Part shown: positions 17,313-24,158 of the stretch, piece by piece
How positions within the stretch are numbered: position 1 is the first letter of the stretch
How the letters are laid out: each line of letters begins with the position of its first letter
Source: Butyricicoccus sp.
Lineage (GTDB): Bacteria > Bacillota > Clostridia > Oscillospirales > Butyricicoccaceae
Assembly: GCA_020025885.1 (NCBI GenBank)
Contig: JAHHRJ010000019.1
Location: forward strand, 1 to 38,342
Direction of reading: 5' to 3'
DNA length: 38,342 nt
The notes under the pieces: generated by a model
The model's input: the letters and a program-made list of their open reading frames with translations, nothing else
Told to the model about the DNA's origin: nothing
Databases searched by the model: none
Position numbers and translations under genes: made by a program

Positions 17313-17396
17313 TCGATCATTCACACTTTTGGATAGTTCTCATAAAAATATCTCTGATAAATTGTAAATTTTTAGTATATGCTTTTCCAAAAGATT

Positions 17397-18286
17397 ATGT
17401 TAAGATTTCTATTCGGCAATCTATTTTTAAGTGCCATTGCAATCTTGGTCAGTATCATCGCCTGCAAAACCGGATTGACTTTCGCATTCATTCCGTGATA
17501 CAGCTTTGGCACAAAAGGCACGTGTGTTGCCTGCCTATTTGTCCCCATCGTTAATATTAGCTGGTATACCATACAATCCGCGACTTGCGGACATTTCATT
17601 TCGCAGATTCTTGACTTTGATCCGGTGGCAGCGGGCATCACGATGATCTTCTCCGCGCTTATAATGGGTGTATTCCCACTCATTGGTATCAATGCCATTA
17701 CGATCTTATGGTAGATATCATGCGCTACGCAAAAAATGTGCGTCAAACGACACTCAGTGCACTCATTGGTTTGATTGGCGGCAACAGCCTGCTTGTCATC
17801 TGCGGCGCGATCGCTTCGATCGCTGCTGGCAACAGTGACCTGACTGGTGTACTTTTAACTTTGGGTTTGGTCGTTCCCTCCATCATTCTCATGACCACCA
17901 ATATTTTTACGACCAATGCGTCCAACATCTATTCGACATCGCTCAATCTGTCCAATACATTTCATATGGATCGCAAGGTGCTCATCAGCATCATTTTGGT
18001 AATCTCTCTGCCCTGCTCACCCTGACCAACCCCTATCAAATCGATTCTGTTCACTTTTATGAACCTATTGGGTGTCATCGTCTCCCTGCTCGCAGGCATC
18101 ATTCTTTCTAACTTCTATCTTGTGCAGAAAGGTATTTATCAGCCGCTTGATGAAGCCCACCTGCGTGACTGGACGATTTTCCTTTGGCTGACTTGGATTC
18201 TTTCCTATGGTGTTGTTGTACTCTTGGAGCATTTCCATTTTGGACTAAATTCTCTCAATGGTATCCTCGCTTTCAAAGAGTCTTAA
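17397..18286 (+). pseudogene. Decayed NCS1-type cytosine/purine permease
   Basis: Three pieces align by eye in order with CodB-type permeases. Piece 1 (from ATG 17397) reads FGNLFLSAILILV...KTGLTFAFIP, then a TGA at 17496-17498 where the family has Arg of RYSFGTKG, and goes on to INAITILW before TAG near 17710. Piece 2, in another frame (17708-18025), contains LTLGLVVPSIILMTTN and NIYSTSLNLSN, the equivalent of CodB's WTTNDNALYASGLGFAN. Piece 3 (18059-18286) holds the last membrane segments. The N-terminal region (about 60 residues) and about 55 residues between pieces 1 and 2 are missing. With a nonsense codon, an internal deletion and a frameshift, the gene is dead. Confidence 0.85.
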
Positions 18287-18299
18287 AGGAGTGATCGTG

Positions 18300-18481
18300 A
18301 TGAAACAACAGACAAATCTTACAAAATATAAGTGGATGGCGTTTTTGGACTGATTTTAATGGGTATCGGTTCTTTTATGTCCTACCTTGCACCAACTGCT
18401 GTTTTATGTAATGTCGGCAGTGCGATCCTGATCCTTAGTATCATCATCATGGCATATGCGTTCTATTTTTGGTGCCCCTGA
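18300..18481 (+). pseudogene. Frameshifted small membrane protein of the permease locus
   Basis: ATG at 18300 has GGAG just upstream and reads MKQQTNLTKYKWMAF then hits TGA. Adding one T to the T5 run at 18342-18346 restores a frame of about 60 residues with two membrane segments (GLILMGIGSFMSYLAP and AILILSIIIMAYAFYF). It begins 14 bases after the permease remnant, so the two formed one operon. The single-base lesion could be real or a sequencing error. Confidence 0.6.
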
Positions 18482-18510
18482 TTGACTTTATGGTAATACC
18501 ATGATATTCT
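18482..18510 (+). promoter_or_regulatory. gntR promoter with dyad operator in the spacer
   Basis: TTGACT (18482-18487), exact 17-base spacer, TATTCT (18505-18510). The spacer contains a perfect dyad ATGGTAATACCAT (18490-18502). This is the size and position expected for autorepression by the GntR protein encoded next. Confidence 0.65.
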
Positions 18511-18533
18511 AGGTACAGAAATGGGGTGGTCTT

Positions 18534-19292
18534 ATGGCATTACAATCGATTGATCACATTGATCTCAAAACAAAAACAAAACAAACACTTTTAGAACATA
18601 TTCATTCTATGGATCTGCGCCAAGACAACAAGCTCCCACGGGAGGAGCAGCTCTGTCAACTGCTCGGTGTCAGCCGTGTCACACTACGCAGTGCACTCAA
18701 TGAACTTGCATCAGAAGGTGTGATTCTCCGCAAACAAGGCAAAGGTACCTTTGTCAACCGTACTTGTATTGGTCTGACAGCCCCAATCAATCCTGCCATG
18801 CATTTTGGAGATATCATCGCACGCAGTGGGTATACACCACATGTCCAGATGCTTGGATGGCAAGTCTTCCCTGCAACGCCAGAGATTGCGCTTTCACTGG
18901 ATATTCCAGAAGCAACATCCTGTATTCGTGCACAAAAGATATTCTATGCAGATGCACACCCCTGTGTTTACTGCGAAGATATCTTGCCTGCGGCGATCTG
19001 GGGAGATGCCCCCATGCCGAACACCGAGGACTCGCTCTTCCAACTCATCTATGAGCGCTGCGGACGTAAGGTTTCTTGGGATAAGATGGAGCTGCAAGTA
19101 TGCACGAGTGATGCACTGCCCGATCTGCATTTGTTTGGAGAACACCATCCCCTGCTGGTCATGAACAGCGTGATCTATGATACGGACGATGTCCCGTTGT
19201 TCTTTGCTTCTGAGCACATTGACACACAGCTTTTAACGCTCAGTCAGATTCGTCAGCGTGAATTTTCCTACATCAATCCAGAAAACAAATGA
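18534..19292 (+). CDS. GntR family transcriptional regulator with UTRA effector domain
   Basis: DNA-binding regulator of 252 residues. The winged helix (about 15-78) contains LPREEQLCQLLGVSRVTLRSAL and RKQGKGTFV, the standard GntR/HutC signature; the UTRA ligand domain (about 95-245) begins with FGDIIARSGYTPHVQ. The ligand cannot be told. GGGGTGG precedes the ATG. It lies directly after a decayed permease operon, which it presumably controlled together with itself through the dyad at 18490-18502. Unlike its neighbours it is intact, so it may still regulate other targets or be a recent orphan. It is not obviously different in codon use. Confidence 0.9.
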   Translation: MALQSIDHIDLKTKTKQTLLEHIHSMDLRQDNKLPREEQLCQLLGVSRVTLRSALNELASEGVILRKQGKGTFVNRTCIGLTAPINPAMHFGDIIARSGYTPHVQMLGWQVFPATPEIALSLDIPEATSCIRAQKIFYADAHPCVYCEDILPAAIWGDAPMPNTEDSLFQLIYERCGRKVSWDKMELQVCTSDALPDLHLFGEHHPLLVMNSVIYDTDDVPLFFASEHIDTQLLTLSQIRQREFSYINPENK

Positions 19293-19307
19293 GGATGCAA
19301 TCGATCA

Positions 19308-19342
19308 AAGCGGATGCTGTAAGGTATCCGCTTTGGTTTTTC
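19308..19342 (+). terminator. Terminator after gntR
   Basis: AAAGCGGAT (19308-19316) pairs with ATCCGCTTT (19327-19335), followed by a T-rich tract. Confidence 0.85.
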
Positions 19343-19415
19343 TATTTTATGTCATAGAAAAGGATTTTGTTGTAAAAGGTCACTCTATATGATATCCTAA
19401 AAGCACAAAGATGAC

Positions 19416-19470
19416 AAAATCCAAGGCACATGTCCTTGGATTTTGAAAATTTAAGGTCGCTTCGCTCCAA
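19416..19470 (+). repeat. Palindromic repeat B, copy 1
   Basis: 55 bases beginning with the hairpin AAAATCCAAGG-7-CCTTGGATTTT and ending GCTTCGCTCCAA. A same-length copy with few differences lies at 32188-32242. Both copies are in plus orientation, in 3' gaps facing the end of a minus-strand gene. Confidence 0.85.
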
Positions 19471-19473
19471 AAT

Positions 19474-19505
19474 AAAAAGGGTGCAGTGACTTTTTTGACA
19501 CGCTG
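19474..19505. repeat. Short repeat C, copy 2
   Basis: Nearly identical to 127-159 (GGGTGCAGTGAC, T-run, GACACGCTG). It directly follows repeat B here, so B and C may be modules of one composite intergenic element. Confidence 0.65.
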
Positions 19506-19507
19506 GA

Positions 19508-19540
19508 AGAGAGAGATTCAAAATCTCTCTCTTTTTATTA
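19508..19540. terminator. Hairpin downstream of prfC
   Basis: AGAGAGAGAT / ATCTCTCTCT 10-bp stem with T-run on the plus side. On the minus strand, where prfC ends, it lacks an immediate T-tract, just like the glnS hairpin. Confidence 0.6.
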
Positions 19541-19543
19541 TCG

Positions 19544-21139
19544 TTATGCATTTTCTGAAAACTCAGACAGCCGCAAACCTTCGTTATGATCTTCTGCCCA
19601 ACTGATATTCCATGGGCTTGTGAAGAGGAGCAATAGGTTATCACGGAAATCCTGTACCACGCGGGTATCCGAGGTGAGCATGAGCTTCTTATAGTCAAAG
19701 TCTTCCTCATCGTTTTCGATCCAGCGCAGATGTTCATATGGCAGGTTATCACGAATGATATCTACACCATATTCGTTTTTCAGGCGGTATTCGAGCACTT
19801 CAAACTGAAGCTGTCCAACAACGCCAACGATAACTTCTTCCATACCAGTATTGGGTTCATGGAAAATCTGGATTGCACCTTCCTGTGCGATCTGTGTCAC
19901 ACCTTTTACAAACTGCTTACGCTTCAAAGTATCCTTCTGACGCACCGATGCAAACAGCTCCGGCGCAAATGTCGGAATACCTGAGAACGTGCACTTTAGC
20001 TTAGGGTCACACACGGTATCACCAATAGAGAAGATACCCGGATCAAATACACCGATGATATCGCCTGCATAGGCTTCATCTACGATGGAGCGATCCTGTG
20101 CCATCAACTGCTGCGGCTGTGCGAGCTGAATCTTCTTTCCGCCCTGAATGTGATACACTTCACGACCGCGCTCAAACTTACCTGAGCAAATACGCATAAA
20201 CGCAATACGGTCACGGTGTGCCTTATTCATGTTTGCCTGAATCTTAAAGACAAAGGCAGAAAAACGTTCATCAAACGGATCAACCACGCCGATGTCAGAC
20301 TGACGCGGCAGCGGCGAAGAAGTCATTTGCAGGAACTTCTTTAGGAACGGTTCTACACCAAAGTTGGTCAAAGCCGAGCCAAAGAATACCGGAGACAGCT
20401 TGCCGTGGCGTACTGCTTCGAGGTCAAATTCATCTCCTGCACCTTCGAGCAACTCGATGTCATCAGCAAGCGTCTGGTACTGATCGTCAGACAGCAATGC
20501 CTTGAGTTCATCCGAGCCGAACTTGAGGTGTGTTGCGGTCACTTCGCGTCGTGCATCTACGCCCTCGAATGCGATCACTTCATCGTCCTCGCGGTCATAC
20601 ACGCCCTTGAACTCTTTACCCGAACCGATCGGCCAATTGACCGCATAGGTTCCGATGCCAAGCTCGTTTTCGATCTCCTCCATCAGTTCGTATGGGTCGC
20701 GTGATTCGCGGTCCATCTTATTGACAAAGGTGAAGATCGGGATATCACGCATCACACAGACTTTGAACAGCTTTCGCGTCTGTGCCTCGACGCCCTTAGA
20801 AGCGTCAATGACCATGACTGCCGAGTCCGCTGCCATCAGGGTTCGGTAGGTATCCTCCGAAAAATCCTGGTGACCTGGGGTATCCAGAATATTAATGCAG
20901 TAATCGTTATAATGGAACTGGAGCACGGAAGAAGTAACGGAAATACCACGCTGCTTCTCGATCTCCATCCAGTCAGATACTGCATGGCGGGAATTCTTTT
21001 TTCCCTTTACCATACCAGCTTCCTGAATTGCACCGCCGTACAACAGGAATTTCTCAGTAATGGTCGTTTTACCGGCGTCAGGATGCGAAATGATCGCAAA
21101 GGTGCGTCGGTTCTGTATCTCTTGTCTCAAATCGGACAA
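19544..21139 (-). CDS. prfC: Peptide chain release factor 3
   Basis: GTPase that recycles RF1/RF2 from the ribosome. The 531-residue length fits E. coli RF3 (529). G1 is SHPDAGKTT, the switch region has KQRGISVTSSVLQF, G3 is DTPGHQDF and G4 is NKMDRE; the two C-terminal beta-barrel domains follow. The frame is open to 21187, but no ATG fits; TTG at 21139 is chosen because GGAGG lies 8 bases before it and the protein then begins SDLRQEIQNRRTFAIISHPDAG, aligning with the family start. It follows recR by 19 bases and is the last gene of the dnaX unit. Confidence 0.93.
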   Translation of the reverse strand: MSDLRQEIQNRRTFAIISHPDAGKTTITEKFLLYGGAIQEAGMVKGKKNSRHAVSDWMEIEKQRGISVTSSVLQFHYNDYCINILDTPGHQDFSEDTYRTLMAADSAVMVIDASKGVEAQTRKLFKVCVMRDIPIFTFVNKMDRESRDPYELMEEIENELGIGTYAVNWPIGSGKEFKGVYDREDDEVIAFEGVDARREVTATHLKFGSDELKALLSDDQYQTLADDIELLEGAGDEFDLEAVRHGKLSPVFFGSALTNFGVEPFLKKFLQMTSSPLPRQSDIGVVDPFDERFSAFVFKIQANMNKAHRDRIAFMRICSGKFERGREVYHIQGGKKIQLAQPQQLMAQDRSIVDEAYAGDIIGVFDPGIFSIGDTVCDPKLKCTFSGIPTFAPELFASVRQKDTLKRKQFVKGVTQIAQEGAIQIFHEPNTGMEEVIVGVVGQLQFEVLEYRLKNEYGVDIIRDNLPYEHLRWIENDEEDFDYKKLMLTSDTRVVQDFRDNLLLLFTSPWNISWAEDHNEGLRLSEFSENA

Positions 21140-21158
21140 AGTCGATTCCTCCAAAACT

Positions 21159-21758
21159 CTAAATCTCTCGTCTGCCTTCCAGTGCACGCATCAAGGTAAC
21201 CTCATCCACATATTCCAGATGACCGCCAACAGGAATACCATAAGCAAGACGGCTGACCGCAACACCAAAAGGCTTTAAGAGGCGCGCCAAATACATAGCA
21301 GTCGCCTCTCCTTCGGTGTCCGGATTGGTTGCGATGATGACCTCACGCACATCGGTATCTGCGACGCGCTGCAACAGCTCACGAATGCGGATATCATCTG
21401 GTCCCACATGGTTCATGGGTGAGATCACACCATGGAGCACATGATAGAGTCCATTAAATTCGCGTGTGCGTTCAAACGCCAATACATCACGCGGATCGGT
21501 TACCACACAGATCACCCCTGCATCCCGATTGGGATTGGAGCAGATAGGACAAACCTCTGTGTCAGTCAAATTCTGGCAAACCTTACAGGTAAAGACCGTG
21601 CTTTTTGCCTGTACGATTGCTTCAGAAAACCGCATTGCATCTTCCTTGGGCATATCCAGCACATGAAACGCAAGACGCTGTGCTGTTTTCTGTCCAATGC
21701 CGGGCAGACGGGCAAATTCTTCGATTAACCGCTCAACCGGCGGCGCAAAGAATTTCAT
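21159..21758 (-). CDS. recR: Recombination protein RecR
   Basis: Part of the RecFOR pathway that loads RecA at gaps. 199 residues: helix-hairpin-helix LPGIGQKTAQRLAFH (about 18-32), C4 zinc finger (C58, C61, C70, C73) and a Toprim domain (VICVVTDPRDVLAFER onward). Length is normal. It starts 3 bases after the ebfC stop; ebfC-recR coupling is conserved across bacteria. Confidence 0.97.
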   Translation of the reverse strand: MKFFAPPVERLIEEFARLPGIGQKTAQRLAFHVLDMPKEDAMRFSEAIVQAKSTVFTCKVCQNLTDTEVCPICSNPNRDAGVICVVTDPRDVLAFERTREFNGLYHVLHGVISPMNHVGPDDIRIRELLQRVADTDVREVIIATNPDTEGEATAMYLARLLKPFGVAVSRLAYGIPVGGHLEYVDEVTLMRALEGRREI

Positions 21759-21761
21759 TCC

Positions 21762-22112
21762 TTAGAGCACACCCGGGATACCGCCGCTCAGACCGCCGGT
21801 AATTGTACGCATGTTGTTCTCAGACTGCTCCTGTGCCTTACGCAGCGCCTCGTTGATCGCTGCCATAACGAGATCCTGAAGCATCTCGATATCTTCCGGA
21901 TCTACGACCTCAGGCTTGATCTCGAGGGACTTCAGAGAAGTGGTGCCCAGTACAACAGCCTTAACAGCGCCACCGCCAGCGGTTGCCTCAGTCTCGGTCT
22001 GTGCCATTTCTTCCTGTGCACGCAGCATTTCCTGCTGCATCTTCTGTGCGTGCTTAATCATGGCCTGCATGTTCATGCCGCCGCCCATTCCACCAAATTT
22101 GCCCTTTGCCAT
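21762..22112 (-). CDS. ebfC: YbaB/EbfC family nucleoid-associated protein
   Basis: Small DNA-binding dimer of 116 residues, with a Gly/Met-rich N-terminus (GKFGGMGGGMNMQAMIK), the long helix KHAQKMQQEMLRAQEEMAQ, and the beta-sheet core ending with LRKAQEQSENNM. A glycine-rich tail follows. AGGAGG precedes the ATG. It lies between dnaX and recR as in B. subtilis (yaaK). Confidence 0.95.
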   Translation of the reverse strand: MAKGKFGGMGGGMNMQAMIKHAQKMQQEMLRAQEEMAQTETEATAGGGAVKAVVLGTTSLKSLEIKPEVVDPEDIEMLQDLVMAAINEALRKAQEQSENNMRTITGGLSGGIPGVL

Positions 22113-22131
22113 TTTGAATTCCTCCTAAAAG

Positions 22132-23721
22132 TTAAAACTCTGTGACGTGAATGTCAAATTCTTTTGCTCTTTCTAAAATCTCGTCAGAAGCTGCCGTATT
22201 CTGTCGGTGCGGTTTTTGATTCGGCTCAAATATTTTGACCCGAACCGCCGTACCTGCCACAGTGGTCGCAATCTCTGACAATCTATCGATGGTCGGATGT
22301 GCTTTTGCAAGCCCAGCCGTTACATCATCTTCACAAAATACAAGTACCTGCCCACCATCTAATTCTGCGTGGGATGAAATTTGCAAACAGGTCAGCGCAC
22401 CCATGTTGATGACGCCACTCGCCTGTTCGAGCACCCGTTCCCAAGCGCTCCATTCTGTGCGCGGTGGTTCTTCTTCTATTTCCGGTGGTGCAGGCTCCAG
22501 CACTTTTTCTGCCGCTGGTGGTGTATCAACGACTGCTGGTGTTGCAACTGGTGCAGGTATCCCAGAAACCATAACAGGAACGCCATGTTTTACCTTTTCC
22601 TCCAAGGCTTCCACGCGACCTTCCAGTGAGTCATACGCCGCCCCGCCCATGGTACACAAACGGATCAGACTGAGCTCGGCCTCCACGCGGCGATTGCTTG
22701 CCGCCTTAATCCTGCCTGCCGCATCCTGTAAGATTCGGCTATATGCGATCAGCTCCGGGGAGGCAAGTCCTTCTCCCAAAGCCGTCAGCTGTGACACAGT
22801 ATATGCTGGAGAAATCATTCTCTCAGCCTTTTCGCTTGCCGTCTTGACCAACAGGATATCGCGAATCAGCCCCAACAGCTGATCCATCACACCAGAGAGA
22901 TCACGTCCGGCTTCATATGCCTGTCCGATCTCAGCCACTGCCGCCGCAAGATCTCCGCACTTAACAGCTTCCATCAAACGAATGGTATCTGTCGTGCCCA
23001 AAATGCCCAGACTCTTTGAAACTGCCTGTTCATCTACGGTCTCACAGCCAGCGGTACGGTCAAGCATGGATAACGCGTCACGCATTGCACCATCTGCCAG
23101 ACGTGCAATGAGCTGTGCCCCGCCCTCTGTCAGATAGATGTTTTCATTTGCCGCGATCTGCAAAAGACGGTCTGCCATTGCATCTGCGGTAATACGCCGA
23201 AAATCAAACCGCTGACAACGCGATAAAATAGTCGCTGGGACTTTATGGATCTCAGTCGTTGCCAAAATGAACATCACATGTGCAGGCGGTTCTTCCAAGG
23301 TCTTGAGCAGTGCATTGAATGCACCTGGAGAAAGCATGTGTACCTCGTCAATAATAAAGACTTTCTTGCGCACAGCGGTTGGTGCATATCGCACTTCATC
23401 ACGGATCTCGCGCACATTGTCTACACCATTATTGGAAGCAGCATCGATTTCCACAACATCGAGCACCGAGCCATCCAAGATCCCCTGACATGCAGGGCAC
23501 GTATTGCACGGATCTCCATTTACAGGGTGCTCACAGTTGACTGCACGCGCCAAAATCTTTGCGCAAGTCGTTTTACCTGTTCCACGTGTGCCCGTAAACA
23601 GATATGCATGAGACAGCCTTTCTGTACGAAGCTGTGCGCGCAGCGTATCGGTGATATGCTGTTGTCCGATGACATCAGCAAAGCAGAGCGGACGCCACTT
23701 ACGATACAATGCCTGATACAT
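22132..23721 (-). CDS. dnaX: DNA polymerase III subunit gamma/tau
   Basis: Clamp-loader ATPase of 529 residues. It starts MYQALYRKWRP; Walker A GTRGTGKT is at 44-51, zinc ligands are C63, C72, C75 and C78, Walker B is VFIIDEVHML and the sensor/SRC motif is ILSRCQRFDF. Domain III follows to about 360, then a proline-rich linker (about 385-420) and a C-terminal tau-type domain. No slippery A-run with a strong stem was noticed, so production of a short gamma form is not supported. GGGAGG is 7 bases before the ATG. The SRP RNA terminator ends only about 24 bases upstream, leaving little room for a separate promoter. Confidence 0.96.
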   Translation of the reverse strand: MYQALYRKWRPLCFADVIGQQHITDTLRAQLRTERLSHAYLFTGTRGTGKTTCAKILARAVNCEHPVNGDPCNTCPACQGILDGSVLDVVEIDAASNNGVDNVREIRDEVRYAPTAVRKKVFIIDEVHMLSPGAFNALLKTLEEPPAHVMFILATTEIHKVPATILSRCQRFDFRRITADAMADRLLQIAANENIYLTEGGAQLIARLADGAMRDALSMLDRTAGCETVDEQAVSKSLGILGTTDTIRLMEAVKCGDLAAAVAEIGQAYEAGRDLSGVMDQLLGLIRDILLVKTASEKAERMISPAYTVSQLTALGEGLASPELIAYSRILQDAAGRIKAASNRRVEAELSLIRLCTMGGAAYDSLEGRVEALEEKVKHGVPVMVSGIPAPVATPAVVDTPPAAEKVLEPAPPEIEEEPPRTEWSAWERVLEQASGVINMGALTCLQISSHAELDGGQVLVFCEDDVTAGLAKAHPTIDRLSEIATTVAGTAVRVKIFEPNQKPHRQNTAASDEILERAKEFDIHVTEF

Positions 23722-23744
23722 GGTGTGCCTCCCTTATGTGGAAT

Positions 23745-23775
23745 GAAAAAAATGGGCAGATTCATCACCTGCCCA
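23745..23775 (-). terminator. Terminator after the SRP RNA
   Basis: On the minus strand GGGCAG (from 23774-23769), 9-base loop, CTGCCC (23759-23754), then A and seven T. It lies about 25 bases past the RNA 3' helix and about 24 bases ahead of dnaX. Confidence 0.85.
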
Positions 23776-23796
23776 CCTTTCCAACGCTTTCTACTG

Positions 23797-24110
23797 TCAT
23801 GCAGTGCCCTGTAAGACCGCACACCAGAAGATCGAAACGAACATCCAGACAGCCTTTTTACCAAACCAACTCAAAATCGGCAGTTCTGTGGCACACGCAG
23901 GGTTCTGTTTAATGCTGCTCGGTTCCCCGCCTGACATGATTCACAGTCCCACGTTGCACAGTACCAATCTCTCATCGTCGACTCGTTAACTGCAAGCATC
24001 CAGATGCCGCCCCTCCCAACCGGGATTCAGCCCTGCTATAGCGGATTGCAGGAAAAGGGCACCGCTGCCGCCCCACCTAGTGCAGCCTTACAGGACACTA
24101 CATAACATAC
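23797..24110 (-). ncRNA. ffs: Signal recognition particle RNA, large (Alu-containing) type
   Basis: RNA scaffold of the particle that targets nascent membrane and secreted proteins. The 5' and 3' ends pair: 24081-24100 with 23802-23822, giving a helix of about 19 pairs with compensated G-U/G-C positions. The Alu half (plus strand 24000-24080) carries the conserved CTAGGTGGGG...AGCGGTGCCC and GCAATCCGCTATAGC segments when read on the minus strand. The S domain core reads CAGG-CGG-GGAA-CCG-AGCAG: the GGAA tetraloop and the asymmetric-loop bases are kept, while the closing pairs are switched from UCC/GGA to CGG/CCG. Order SRP RNA-dnaX-ebfC-recR equals that of B. subtilis. Ends are estimated from helix and promoter. 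Confidence 0.92.
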
Positions 24111-24116
24111 TATCAT

Positions 24117-24145
24117 ATTATACTATAACTTTATCCTGATTTCAA
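24117..24145 (-). promoter_or_regulatory. SRP RNA promoter
   Basis: TTGAAA (24140-24145), exact 17-base spacer and consensus TATAAT (24117-24122) on the minus strand, immediately downstream of the PBP gene. It is one of the strongest promoters in the window. Confidence 0.85.
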
Positions 24146-24158
24146 GACCCAACTTGTG

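Noticed and set aside
17548..17562. Second GntR operator (TGGTATACCA) in the permease remnant
   Set aside because: The palindrome lies in former coding sequence and aligns with conserved codons; it is probably chance.
22132..23721. Programmed frameshift for a gamma form of DnaX
   Set aside because: No slippery A-run with a downstream stem was found in the expected part of the gene.
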